Shown here: positions 44,022 through 52,318 of the stretch, in pieces
How the letters are laid out: every line of letters begins with the position of its first letter
Numbering within the stretch: position 1 is the stretch's first letter
NCBI GenBank assembly: GCA_024697065.1
Contig: JAILGE010000007.1
Span: 116,658 to 170,343 of the forward strand
Length of the DNA stretch: 53,686 nt
Reading direction: 5' to 3'
From: Lachnospiraceae bacterium
Lineage (GTDB): Bacteria > Bacillota > Clostridia > Lachnospirales > Lachnospiraceae
Translations under genes and position numbers: made by a program
The notes under the pieces: model-generated
Database searches by the model: none
What the model was told of the DNA's origin: nothing
What the model saw: only the letters and a program-made list of their open reading frames with translations

Positions 44022-45767
44022 TTACAGTCCTGAGCGTAAAAGATATAGGAGCAACGGGTTTGAAAACATATCTTCCACCTGGTCCGGAGTTACGGTGGCA
44101 CCTCCGGATGAACCGGATGAGCCGAAAGCCCATGTGTTATCAAGATAGTTATTTACGCCGTCACTTACTGCAGAGTAGAATTCGTTGCGGCTCATTTTAA
44201 ATAACGGTGTACCTGCAGAGGGGAGTTCTTCATATACAGCATTCTCCAGACCTGAAAATGTAAACTCATCGGAAATATCCATATTTCCTATCTCATTCCC
44301 GTTTTCATAATATGTAAAATTAATATGATCGAAATCAAAAGTGATCATAGGTCCGTTTTTGTTATCTGTCGTAACATCACATTCTCCATCGAATGTAAGC
44401 CTTGTATCTTCAAATGTTGTGGATCCGTTAATGATCATGGTATCCGCTTCACAATCGTATTCGGAAAGAAAAGAGATATTTATAAGTTCTTTTTCTTCAG
44501 ATATATCATCGATACGGATGCTGTATTCCGATTTGTTGCTTTTTGCTTTTGTCTTATTCTTTATAAATGTATTTTTTCTGCTGATGATAATGTCAAGATC
44601 ATTGTTTGTCTCATCTCTGTAACTGAAGGAAAGCAGATAGGAACCTTCGGATTCTCCTGCTCCTGCTATCTCCCAGGTGAACAGATCGCATTCCGCTTTT
44701 TTAAGTTCATCATTTTTATTTAACCATACCGTCAAAGTTATATCTTCTGTAAAAAGCTCATCTGCCTTTTTCATAAATGAGTCGAGTTCATTACTGTATC
44801 CGGATAAAAGAGAATCTATATCACTTCCGTTGATCATGCATAATGCGGATATAAGATCATGGTTATCTTTAATAAAATCTTCGTTTTTCTTATCATATGA
44901 TTCAATGATGGGTAATATGATCTTACCCAGTTTATCTTCGGGGAGAGTAACCAGATATTCACTGCATTCCTCGCTTTGTCCTACGGAAGAGGAGATAAGT
45001 TCTTTGTTACCTGTCTTTTTAACCTCGATCGCATCATAAAGAGCCTTAAGATCGCTTTTATCGAAATTATCGGTAAGCGAACCGTCTGCGCTTTCATATG
45101 CTTCGGTCATGTCAAATATATTGAATTTAATATCATCTTCCGCATTGGCCGGAAAACGGTAGCCGATAATATCGGCAAATTCCGAGGCGTTATAATCCGG
45201 CCCGAAATTCTCCGTATCGATGGTAAACGGAGTATCGATCAATGAAGGGGAGTGGAATGAAAAGATATTATCCTCCTGTGTAAAAATAAACTGTGGACCT
45301 TTAATTATAAGATATCCGGGTGTAAGTCTGTATTGTATGCGGCGGCCGGGTTTATCTACATACAGGGCGCTGTCTAACTTTATGCCGGAGAGATCCGCAG
45401 TATATGTTGAACCGTTGTTTGTTTTTACAGAGTTTAATTTAAAGCTGTTTTCGGAATAGAACTGTCGATTATCGCAGGCTTCTTTTAGCTGTTCAATTGT
45501 CTGTGCATCGTCAAAAAAGGAAGTCTTTTTTGATGTCACGGGATTAATACTCTTTATGTATTCGGCAAAAGGAAAACTGTCGCCAAGAGCCACTGCAAAG
45601 GCGCGCATTACTTTATTCTTTGGACTGTTAAAGAAGATAAGAGCTGCAACCACAGCGATGGCAACCATAAGTAATACGGCAGAGGGTATGAAGATCAATA
45701 ACGGATTGATCTTTTTCCTGTTGCTTTTATCATCGGCAATTGTCATATATTCGTTTTCAGTTTGCAT
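44022..45767 (-). CDS. Membrane-anchored protein of unknown function in the ABC operon
   Basis: A 581 aa protein I do not recognise. A short cytoplasmic N-terminus precedes one transmembrane helix (about residues 20-45, LLIFIPSAVLLMVAIAVVAALIFF). The rest is a large outer domain with a beta-rich pattern and many Asp, Ser and Asn. The end has GSSGSSGG, then a short helix. Cotranslation with the ATPase and permease genes suggests it is a dedicated outside subunit of the exporter. The ribosome site is GGAGG at proper spacing. Confidence 0.75.
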   Translation of the reverse strand: MQTENEYMTIADDKSNRKKINPLLIFIPSAVLLMVAIAVVAALIFFNSPKNKVMRAFAVALGDSFPFAEYIKSINPVTSKKTSFFDDAQTIEQLKEACDNRQFYSENSFKLNSVKTNNGSTYTADLSGIKLDSALYVDKPGRRIQYRLTPGYLIIKGPQFIFTQEDNIFSFHSPSLIDTPFTIDTENFGPDYNASEFADIIGYRFPANAEDDIKFNIFDMTEAYESADGSLTDNFDKSDLKALYDAIEVKKTGNKELISSSVGQSEECSEYLVTLPEDKLGKIILPIIESYDKKNEDFIKDNHDLISALCMINGSDIDSLLSGYSNELDSFMKKADELFTEDITLTVWLNKNDELKKAECDLFTWEIAGAGESEGSYLLSFSYRDETNNDLDIIISRKNTFIKNKTKAKSNKSEYSIRIDDISEEKELINISFLSEYDCEADTMIINGSTTFEDTRLTFDGECDVTTDNKNGPMITFDFDHINFTYYENGNEIGNMDISDEFTFSGLENAVYEELPSAGTPLFKMSRNEFYSAVSDGVNNYLDNTWAFGSSGSSGGATVTPDQVEDMFSNPLLLYLLRSGL

Positions 45768-45793
45768 CCGTATTCCTCCGTAAGGGCCCGTTA

Positions 45794-46519
45794 TTAATTC
45801 TTAAGCTTTGAAAGAAGTTCATCGCCCCTGAGGTCATTGGGGACTGCAGATAAATGACTGCCCTTTAACAGCAGGATCTTGTTGCAGATATCCAGATCTG
45901 CCTCATCGTGGGTGCTGAGTATAAAGGTCCCGCCTGATCTATGGAAAAGATCAAGATAATCACGGATCTCGGATCTGAAGTTCAGATCAAGAGCCGATGC
46001 AGGTTCATCGAGTATCAGGATATCCGGAGAATTGATCATGGCACAGGCGATGGTCACACGCCGTCTCATTCCGCCGGAAAGCGCTCTTACAGGTTTCTTT
46101 AAAAAGGATGTGATATCCAGTGCTTTAATTGCAGGACCGGAAAGAAGCTCTTCCAGTTTAGAAGCCGGTGAATCAGACCATAGGAGTAAGTTGTCTCTTA
46201 CAGTCAGCTCAGGCATAAGAGGGTCGTCCTGAGGAACATATCCGATCAGTTTGGATGCACTCTTCTTATCCTTAAACAGATCAAAGGTCTTATCGCCCCT
46301 TGTAAACTTAAATGAGGCATTACCTGTGCTGCCTTTCCTTACACCTGCCAGGATGGAGAGCAGAGTGGACTTTCCGCTTCCGTTGGCGCCGATAAGGGCT
46401 GCGCATTCCCCGGCCTCAAGCTTAAAGGAAACATTATCCAGGATTTTTTGATTTCTGTATGAAAAGGACAGAGCGTCCAATTGGATCTCTGTCCTTTGAA
46501 TATTTGAAATATCTGTCAT
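45794..46519 (-). CDS. ABC transporter ATPase (ABC-2 exporter)
   Basis: A 241 aa ATPase: Walker A GANGSGKSTLLSILAG, signature ALSGGMRRRVTIACAM, Walker B DILILDEPASALD, H-switch STHDEAD. It belongs to the CcmA/YadG-type ABC-2 drivers. It begins 15 bases behind the fprA stop, so the whole minus-strand run (fprA, ATPase, unknown outer protein, two permeases) is probably one transcript. Confidence 0.92.
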   Translation of the reverse strand: MTDISNIQRTEIQLDALSFSYRNQKILDNVSFKLEAGECAALIGANGSGKSTLLSILAGVRKGSTGNASFKFTRGDKTFDLFKDKKSASKLIGYVPQDDPLMPELTVRDNLLLWSDSPASKLEELLSGPAIKALDITSFLKKPVRALSGGMRRRVTIACAMINSPDILILDEPASALDLNFRSEIRDYLDLFHRSGGTFILSTHDEADLDICNKILLLKGSHLSAVPNDLRGDELLSKLKN

Positions 46520-46534
46520 TTTGCCGATACCATA

Positions 46535-47737
46535 TTACTTTAATGATGCGGCAATACTGCTTGCCAGTTCTTCCAGTGAAGCAAGGGATGCTTCATCGGG
46601 AGTAGATCTTACGGTTGCAGTGGGTTCGAGTACTGTACAGTTCTTAAATCCTGCCAATTCATCTTTTATAAGCTTGCCTGATAAAGGAGCCCAGGAGCCG
46701 TTTTCAATAACAGCGAAAGTCCTGTTCTGCAGACTTCTGTATTTCATTTCGGAAAGGAAGACTTCAATACCGAGCAACATATTGCCGTCATGAGTGGGTG
46801 AGGCTATAACTATATGGCTTACACGGAAGGCTTCGGATACCAGCTCGGAGACATGTGTCTTGCTGACATCTGCGATACGTATCTTCTTTACTCCCAGGGC
46901 GGAAAGTTTTGATGCCAGGATCTCAGCTGCATTTTCCGTTCCACCGTATACCGAACCGTATGCAATGAGAACCGTCTTATCTTCGGGGGTATATGAACTC
47001 CACTTAAGATAGAGATCTATATATTTTCCAAGATCCTCTCTTAATACAGGACCGTGAAGAGGGCAGATCATACTGATATCGAGAGCGGCTGCCTTCTTTA
47101 ATACATTCTGAACATTATTTCCGTATTTACCTACGATATTTGTATAATACCTTCTGGCATCATCGGGATCTTCTGCCCAAAGTCCTGCCTCGTCTTCAAA
47201 TATATTACCTGAGAGGGCACCAAATCTACCGAAAGCATCGGCAGAGAAAAGGATCTTATCCGTTTCATCATAGGTCATCATTACTTCAGGCCAGTGAACC
47301 ATGGGAGCCATGGTAAAATGAAGAGTGTGTCTTCCTGTATTTAAGGTATCGCCTTCTTTTACTGCGGTAAAACGATCCTTGATATCCAGACCGTGGAACT
47401 GCTTAATAAGGTCGGCAACTTTTAGTGTGCCGTATACTTTTGCTTCCGGGAATTTCTCAAGGATAAGTCCAAGTGTAGCAGCGTGGTCGGGCTCCATATG
47501 ATCAACGATCACATAATCAAGAGGGCGACCTGAAAGAACATGTAAGACATTCTCCATGAAACCGCGGGCAGCTGACCAGTCGACGGTATCAAGCAATACG
47601 GTTTTCTCATCATTTATAATATAAGAATTGTAGGATACTCCGTTCTTTACAGGATAGGCGTTCTCAAAAAGCTCGATACGTCTGTCATTTAAACCGATAT
47701 AATATATGTCATCTGTGATGTTGGTTATGTTATACAT
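46535..47737 (-). CDS. fprA: FprA-type flavodiiron protein (oxygen/NO reductase)
   Basis: A 400 aa soluble enzyme reducing O2 to water or NO to N2O in anaerobes. The metallo-lactamase-like domain has the di-iron ligands in DHMEPDHAA, HWPEVMMTYDE, the Asp in FSADAFG and the His in CPLHGPVL. The flavodoxin domain begins with AYGSVYGGTENAAEILA. I start at ATG complement 47735-47737, after AGGAGG; the longer frame adds an unrelated N-terminus. A promoter lies at 47782-47810. Confidence 0.96.
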   Translation of the reverse strand: MYNITNITDDIYYIGLNDRRIELFENAYPVKNGVSYNSYIINDEKTVLLDTVDWSAARGFMENVLHVLSGRPLDYVIVDHMEPDHAATLGLILEKFPEAKVYGTLKVADLIKQFHGLDIKDRFTAVKEGDTLNTGRHTLHFTMAPMVHWPEVMMTYDETDKILFSADAFGRFGALSGNIFEDEAGLWAEDPDDARRYYTNIVGKYGNNVQNVLKKAAALDISMICPLHGPVLREDLGKYIDLYLKWSSYTPEDKTVLIAYGSVYGGTENAAEILASKLSALGVKKIRIADVSKTHVSELVSEAFRVSHIVIASPTHDGNMLLGIEVFLSEMKYRSLQNRTFAVIENGSWAPLSGKLIKDELAGFKNCTVLEPTATVRSTPDEASLASLEELASSIAASLK

Positions 47738-47781
47738 AAATACCTCCTGAAAGTGTTTGATTTTTGCTTTAAACAAGGTAA

Positions 47782-47810
47782 ATTCTACCATAAACCGCTT
47801 ATTTTTTTAA
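47782..47810 (-). promoter_or_regulatory. Promoter of fprA operon
   Basis: On the minus strand, TGG-TAGAAT (the -10 lies at 47782-47787) has an extended -10 form with TTAAAA 17 bases upstream (47805-47810). The -35 is weak, which would suit an activated or derepressed promoter. Confidence 0.6.
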
Positions 47811-47817
47811 GTTTAAG

Positions 47818-47829
47818 ATTGTATACAAT
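47818..47829. promoter_or_regulatory. 12-bp perfect palindrome between divergent promoters
   Basis: ATTGTATACAAT, a perfect palindrome of 12 bp, lies between the fprA promoter and the MATE promoter, 5 bases before the MATE -35. The GT/AC half-sites resemble sites of GntR-family regulators; the binding protein is not in this window. Confidence 0.5.
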
Positions 47830-47834
47830 GTTTG

Positions 47835-47863
47835 TTGACGGATATATATATTGGTGTTAGCAT
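47835..47863 (+). promoter_or_regulatory. Promoter of the MATE exporter
   Basis: TTGACG (47835-47840) and TAGCAT (47858-47863) are 17 bases apart with TGT just before the -10. Confidence 0.8.
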
Positions 47864-47911
47864 TTTCAAACCAAAAAGAAAAAACGTTTTATTTTTCGGG
47901 AAAGGAGAACC

Positions 47912-49249
47912 ATGGGAACAGATATGACTAAAGGCTCGCCGTCAGCCATAATACTCAGATTTATGATACCGTTGCTTCTGGGAAACATTTTTCAGCAACT
48001 CTATAACATGGCAGATACCGTTATTGTCGGAAATTATGTCGGACAGAATGCTGTGGCCGCGGTCAGTTCTACCGGGACGGTAATGTTCCTTATCATGGGG
48101 ATCTGTCTGGGACTTACTAACGGATTCGCTGTACTTACCAGCCAAAGATACGGAGCAAAGGATTATGAGGGCTCAAGACGTTCGGTAGCCAACGGCATAA
48201 TGCTTGCGTTCATCATCATTGTTGTGATGACAGCATTGAGTCTTTTGTTTACAGATAATCTGCTTACGGCCATGAATACTCCTGCGGATATATATGAAGA
48301 TGCCAGGACTTATCTTTCCATAATATTCATGGGAATAATCTGCAGTGTATATTATAACCTGCTCAGTGCTTTCCTGCGTTCGTCGGGTAACAGCGTGGTG
48401 CCTCTTGGATTCCTTGTTTTTTCAGCATTCTTAAATGTCGGTCTCGATCTGGTATTTATCATTAATTTCGGTATGGGAGTGGCAGGGGCAGCTCTTGCAA
48501 CAGATATATCACAGGGAGTATCTGCAGTTCTTTGCTGGATCTATATAGTTAAGAAGGTACCGGAACTTTCGCCGAAAAAGAATGAGTGGAGGCTTTCAAA
48601 ACATATATCCAAAAATCAGCTCCATATCGGATTGCCTATGGCTATCCAGTTCGGTATCACTGCATCCGGAACCATCATAATGCAGTCTGCCATCAATCTT
48701 TTTGATTCCACTGCAGTGGCAGCTGTGGGTGCGGCTAATAAATTCCACAGCCTGCTTACTCAGGGCATGCTTGCCATCGGTCAGACAATGACAGCATATT
48801 CCGGACAGAACTATGGTGTGGCTGATTACGGAAGAGTTAGAAAGGGTATAAGATCTGCTCTTGTTATAATGTTTATCTATTCAGTGATTACGGGAGTATT
48901 GGCAATACTTCTTTATGAACCTATCCTGCCGCATTTCTTCAAGGAGGATGCGGATATAGCAGGGATGATGCCCTTTGCCAAGATCTATATATGGCAATGT
49001 GCATCCATGTATTTTCCTCTTTCTGCTATCTTTATCTTCAGAAATTCCATACAGGGATGTAACTATGCGCTGCTGCCTACCTGCTGTGGGGTGGTGGAAT
49101 TCGTTGCAAGAGGTATCTGTGCATTTGTATCCATCAAACTTCACAGCTTTTCACTGGCAGTCGGATGTGATCCCATAGCATGGGTAGCTGCCGGTATCTT
49201 TGGCGCTGTTGCGTGGCTCTGGGTCAGAAAAGATTTAGAGCGGGCATAA
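47912..49249 (+). CDS. MATE-family multidrug/Na+ antiporter
   Basis: A 445 aa, 12-helix transporter of the MATE (NorM/DinF-like) family. Typical are the N-terminal MTKGSPSAIILRFMIPLLLGNIFQQLYNMADTVIVG and the repeated inner segment VGAANKFHSLLTQGMLAIGQTM with A-Y-S-G-Q-N-Y-G. It exports drugs or toxic cations with H+ or Na+. RBS GGAAAGGAG. It is single, followed by an intergenic hairpin. Confidence 0.94.
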   Translation: MGTDMTKGSPSAIILRFMIPLLLGNIFQQLYNMADTVIVGNYVGQNAVAAVSSTGTVMFLIMGICLGLTNGFAVLTSQRYGAKDYEGSRRSVANGIMLAFIIIVVMTALSLLFTDNLLTAMNTPADIYEDARTYLSIIFMGIICSVYYNLLSAFLRSSGNSVVPLGFLVFSAFLNVGLDLVFIINFGMGVAGAALATDISQGVSAVLCWIYIVKKVPELSPKKNEWRLSKHISKNQLHIGLPMAIQFGITASGTIIMQSAINLFDSTAVAAVGAANKFHSLLTQGMLAIGQTMTAYSGQNYGVADYGRVRKGIRSALVIMFIYSVITGVLAILLYEPILPHFFKEDADIAGMMPFAKIYIWQCASMYFPLSAIFIFRNSIQGCNYALLPTCCGVVEFVARGICAFVSIKLHSFSLAVGCDPIAWVAAGIFGAVAWLWVRKDLERA

Positions 49250-49301
49250 GAATAATATGAAAGACAAGAGCATTTCGTTATGTTAAAATCTCCATTGGTA
49301 G

Positions 49302-49367
49302 AAAGTATATAATACTTTTTGAAAGGTGTTGTGGGGATGCACGCTATCCCGACACAGGGTGTTTTTT
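49302..49367 (+). promoter_or_regulatory. Promoter-like palindrome and attenuator-like hairpin before the secretion ATPase remnant
   Basis: A near-palindrome AAAGTAT-ATA-ATACTTT (49302-49318) contains TATAAT (49308-49313); the -35 is unclear. A 9-bp stem with one mismatch (49330-49338 with 49346-49354) then precedes a run of six T residues. This could be a transcriptional attenuator or a terminator. Confidence 0.4.
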
Positions 49368-49393
49368 ACAAAATACTCTTTGTGGAGGTTTAA

Positions 49394-49999
49394 ATGAATA
49401 ATTCCGGATATGTCTGCCTAATGATCATACTAAAGATGCCGGAGGTGAGATTTGACGGCAGGCATATCGAAGGGAGATTCAAAGAATCCACGGATACCGA
49501 TGTTGGTATCCTTAAAACAGCTAAAGAGCTGGGGCTCAGGGGCAAACTCACCAAATTTAAAGGAAAAGTAATATCACGTCTGACCGTACCTGGTATTTTA
49601 AAAAAGAAGGACGGGGCGTATTTTCTCGTTCTGAGAAAACAAGGGGATTCATGGCTCATTCTTGATCCTGCCAGGAAAAATCCGGAAAAGATATCAAATG
49701 AAGATCTAAGAGACAAGATAAAAGGCGACTGTATAATTATAGGAAAGAAGTCGGCGGGTAACGAATTGTCTTCTGATAAGCGATTTGGTTTCAGATGGTT
49801 TCTTCCCACTATATTCAAGTATAAAAAACAGTTTATAAGCATACTTCTTGCAGCATTTGTTAGTCTGTGCAGAGCGGTTTTATTTGTTCATACTACGAGC
49901 CGGATAGACGTTATATTGAGCGCAAGGTTATTCAGACATCTTTTCTCTCTTCCCTTAAAGTATTTTGAAAACAGAAGAACCGTTGAAACTGTGGCATAA
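49394..49999 (+). pseudogene. HlyB-like type I secretion ATPase remnant
   Basis: A 201 aa frame matching the N-terminal part of RTX-type ABC transporters (HlyB/LapB): a C39-like domain (residues about 1-120, with a LDPARKNPEKI block) that lacks the catalytic Cys and His, then KKQFISIL, then HTTSRIDVILSARLFRHLFSLPLKYFENRRTVETVA. Compared with HlyB it lacks about 50 residues between the first helices and the T-S-R-I-D motif, and everything after V-E-T-V-A, including the whole ATPase domain. It cannot be a working transporter. The start has GGAGG. Confidence 0.8.
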
Positions 50000-50017
50000 G
50001 CTTAATTTTGCAGTAGT

Positions 50018-50098
50018 ATGTCGGAATATATCAAAAATAAAGAATCACGAAGTGAGCAGCCGAACAAGAAGGAGGAAGAAAATGGCTTTTGTATATGA
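50018..50098 (+). pseudogene. Short frame resembling an HlyD N-terminus
   Basis: A 26-codon frame (MSEYIKNKESRSEQPNKKEE...) starts shortly after the ATPase remnant, in the same frame, and overlaps the next gene's start. Similar charged N-termini begin some HlyD membrane-fusion proteins, the normal neighbour of HlyB. Too short for certainty. Confidence 0.25.
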
Positions 50099-50522
50099 AG
50101 AAGTAGGAAAAGAGAACGAAGCTCTTTGGAATGAGATTGGATGGAGAGATTGGGCTGAAAGACCAAAAGGTTTTTATGAAAAAAAACAATGGTGTGCCGA
50201 TAAGGAACGTGGAGTATATATGTTACCAATCGGTAGCTTTAGAGATGAAACGCCAGATTATTATGATTTGGCTTATAAAAAAGTGATTGTTCGAATAGAA
50301 AGAGGATTTGATCCACGTGATATAGGAATAAAAGGATATGTTTTTGTCAGAGTTGATAGAGTTTATATTCCGATATCTATTTGGGAATATCGTGATGATA
50401 TATGCGGATGTATCAAAGAGTCTTTTGTGGCTTATGAGCGCGAGTATAATTCGAATATGAAAGTTGATGTAGAGTTTGAATGCGAGCCTGAATGTGTGGA
50501 GGCTGATTATAATGGTAGATAG
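50082..50522 (+). CDS. MAF-family small protein (immunity-like), copy 1
   Basis: A 146 aa protein, acidic and soluble, with no signal peptide. It starts MAFVYEEV, like the copies below, and shares C-A-D-K-E-R-G-V-Y-M (compare C-T-L-D-R-D-K-K-M-Y) and the C-terminal helix C-I-K-E-S-F-V-A-Y. ATG 50082 is preceded by AAGGAGGAAGAAA; the longer frame from 49965 is rejected because homology starts at 50082. It is the most diverged of the four. A role as immunity protein is inferred from its place before a toxin-tip-like frame. Confidence 0.65.
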   Translation: MAFVYEEVGKENEALWNEIGWRDWAERPKGFYEKKQWCADKERGVYMLPIGSFRDETPDYYDLAYKKVIVRIERGFDPRDIGIKGYVFVRVDRVYIPISIWEYRDDICGCIKESFVAYEREYNSNMKVDVEFECEPECVEADYNGR

Positions 50523-50590
50523 AGATGTTTTGTTGACGAGTTAGTGGGGATGTTATTGACTTATGTGAAAAATCTGGCGGGAAATACTAC

Positions 50591-51109
50591 ATGATAAGTC
50601 AGACTCAGGCGGATACATTGTGGGATGCTCCGTTTCAAAGAGCGGTTATGCATGCGATTGGCGATGATAAACTAACGGATGCAACAACCATACGTGTTCT
50701 TTCTGGCAAAATTGTAGATTCTTCTGGCAATAAGGTTCGGATAAATCAATATGCCACCGACAGCCATGAATTACTTGCACTTGATGATTTCCTGTCTTAT
50801 AAAGTTGCTGAAGCAGGTGCCCAGAAAGGCAATGTATTATACATTGTCGGAGATGAGCTCAGTGATACGTCTGTGGGAATGCTGACTGAGATACCGGAAG
50901 TATTCCGAGAAACGCTTGCTAACGGAGAAGATATTTCAGGGAAACTACAACTTGCAACTAATCTGCGATTGAACAATGCGGGGGAATACGAGTTCGACCT
51001 CGTTGATGCGGATAATATCAAATTATATCTGACGGAAACCGGCGGTGTAAAACTTGTTGATGTTGAAATAGACCATAGCTATAAGAATCAGATTGCACAA
51101 GCAGCGTGA
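50591..51109 (+). CDS. Toxin-tip-like frame, orphan and probably 5'-truncated
   Basis: A 172 aa frame I do not recognise. The protein-like frame continues upstream of ATG 50591 to base 50537 (VIDLCEKSGGKYYMIS...), so the gene probably began elsewhere and lost its front; an in-frame TGA is at 50534-50536. It ends in a short hydrophobic tail (IAQAA), as type I secretion C-termini sometimes do. It lies directly before a MAF-family gene. Toxin identity is inference from layout. A weak RBS (GGCGGG) precedes ATG 50591. Confidence 0.5.
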   Translation: MISQTQADTLWDAPFQRAVMHAIGDDKLTDATTIRVLSGKIVDSSGNKVRINQYATDSHELLALDDFLSYKVAEAGAQKGNVLYIVGDELSDTSVGMLTEIPEVFRETLANGEDISGKLQLATNLRLNNAGEYEFDLVDADNIKLYLTETGGVKLVDVEIDHSYKNQIAQAA

Positions 51110-51146
51110 AATAGAACATATATTGATTAATGTGGAGGAAAAGAAA

Positions 51147-51623
51147 ATGGCCTTTGTAAATGATTATTTGACTGAGGATGAGATTGAGAAATTTAGGAAA
51201 TTGAATATTTCTTATGGGAAAATGATATGTAATGAAGATAATGAAGTCGTGGGAACAGAGTCGGCTTATTACAAAGAAGGGATTCGATGTACTCTCGACA
51301 GAGATAAAAAAATGTATCTATTCTATTGTAACGACGATCAAGCATTTGGAAGAGAGGAATTTTGGTCACCAGAATTTTTTGTTTTCATTCAAGAAAAACA
51401 GAATGAACTAATTGTTACAAGAGTAGGATTGAAAAGAAAACATTTTAACAATTATAGCCGGCAGGTATGGAGTTTATATAGTATTAATTCAAAATGCTAT
51501 AAGACAAATATTGAATATGATTCAAAGAATATACTTGCATATTTGAAGGAAGCACTGACCACCTATGGGTTTGATGGTGATCCCCGAGAAATAGATGATG
51601 AAAGAACCGAATTCGATTTCTAA
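51147..51623 (+). CDS. MAF-family small protein (immunity-like), copy 2
   Basis: A 158 aa protein starting MAFVNDYLTEDEIEKFRKLNI, with motif C-T-L-D-R-D-K-K-M-Y-L-F-Y-C and C-terminus LKEALTTYGFDGDPREIDD. Its last two thirds and about 240 bases after the stop are repeated almost exactly at 52971. The first third differs from the partner at 52762 by more (by eye about 75-80% at DNA level), so the two paralogs look like they exchanged their 3' halves. GGAGGAAAAGAAA is the ribosome site; the start is ATG 51147. Confidence 0.75.
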   Translation: MAFVNDYLTEDEIEKFRKLNISYGKMICNEDNEVVGTESAYYKEGIRCTLDRDKKMYLFYCNDDQAFGREEFWSPEFFVFIQEKQNELIVTRVGLKRKHFNNYSRQVWSLYSINSKCYKTNIEYDSKNILAYLKEALTTYGFDGDPREIDDERTEFDF

Positions 51624-51862
51624 TATTCAAATATATAAGAGACATTTAAACTACAGTGTTATAACTAAACTGAGGATCTTACATAATGAATTTTACTGAT
51701 TATTTAAATAAGATAATAGAAGAGTTATCAGAAAAGGAAACGTATGGGCTGGATGACATTAAGGAAACAATCATAAATGCTAATTATGGCAGCGTAGAAT
51801 TATAGATGAGTAGCCAAACCTATAGAAAATGAAAAGATTGGCTATGACTTATTTAATAGTAG
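51356..51862 (+). repeat. 507-bp direct repeat, copy A
   Basis: Matches 52971-53477 with an offset of exactly 1615 bp, no gaps and about eight base differences counted by eye. It covers the 3' part of a MAF-family gene, its stop, a 39-codon frame and the spacer, ending 10 bases before ATG 51872, just at the ribosome site. Confidence 0.93.
51686..51805 (+). CDS. 39 aa frame downstream of MAF copy 2
   Basis: Encodes MNFTDYLNKIIEELSEKETY and on to ANYGSVEL. It is repeated at 53301-53420. The part D-D-I-K-E-T-I-I-N-A resembles D-E-I-E-E-V-I-S-S-L in the broken gene at 52319, so it may be the N-terminal scrap of a related protein. A GAGGA site is present but spacing is long. It may not be expressed. 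Confidence 0.45.
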   Translation: MNFTDYLNKIIEELSEKETYGLDDIKETIINANYGSVEL

Positions 51863-51871
51863 GAGGAAAAA

Positions 51872-52306
51872 ATGGCTTTTGAATTTATCACATTAACCAA
51901 AGAGGAGAAGGAAGAAATCAATTCCTGGAACATAAAAATACCATATTGTAGTTTGGGACAAACTATTGGTGAGTGGGATATTATTAATCCTGATATATGT
52001 GCCGCAGACAAAGACAGGAAAATATATTTGTTTGGAGCGTATTATGAACCGTTACGCAAGGAAAATAATTTAGCTTTTGCTTTTTTTTGGAAAGAAAAAT
52101 CTTATTTTGTACAATTTACGCGTGCGTTTGAAGATTCACACCATTTCTCTTGGAACATTCCCAACAGATATATGAATAAGGATCTTGTGTTTCCATATTG
52201 CTCAGAAGAAGGATTTATTGATGACCTCAGAGATGCTTTGATTGCGTATGGACCGGGAAGAGAGGGAGCAATAGAAGCGGGTATTATCACAAAGTGTGGA
52301 TTTTAA
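51872..52306 (+). CDS. MAF-family small protein (immunity-like), copy 3
   Basis: A 144 aa protein beginning MAFEFITLTKEEKEEINSWNI, with C-A-A-D-K-D-R-K-I-Y-L-F, F-S-W-N-I-P and L-R-D-A-L-I-A-Y, the same landmarks as the others but with distinct sequence. The strong AGGAGG ribosome site comes from the end of the repeat. No partner tip gene lies immediately before it, only the repeat spacer. Confidence 0.7.
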   Translation: MAFEFITLTKEEKEEINSWNIKIPYCSLGQTIGEWDIINPDICAADKDRKIYLFGAYYEPLRKENNLAFAFFWKEKSYFVQFTRAFEDSHHFSWNIPNRYMNKDLVFPYCSEEGFIDDLRDALIAYGPGREGAIEAGIITKCGF

Positions 52307-52318
52307 AGGGGATGTTCA

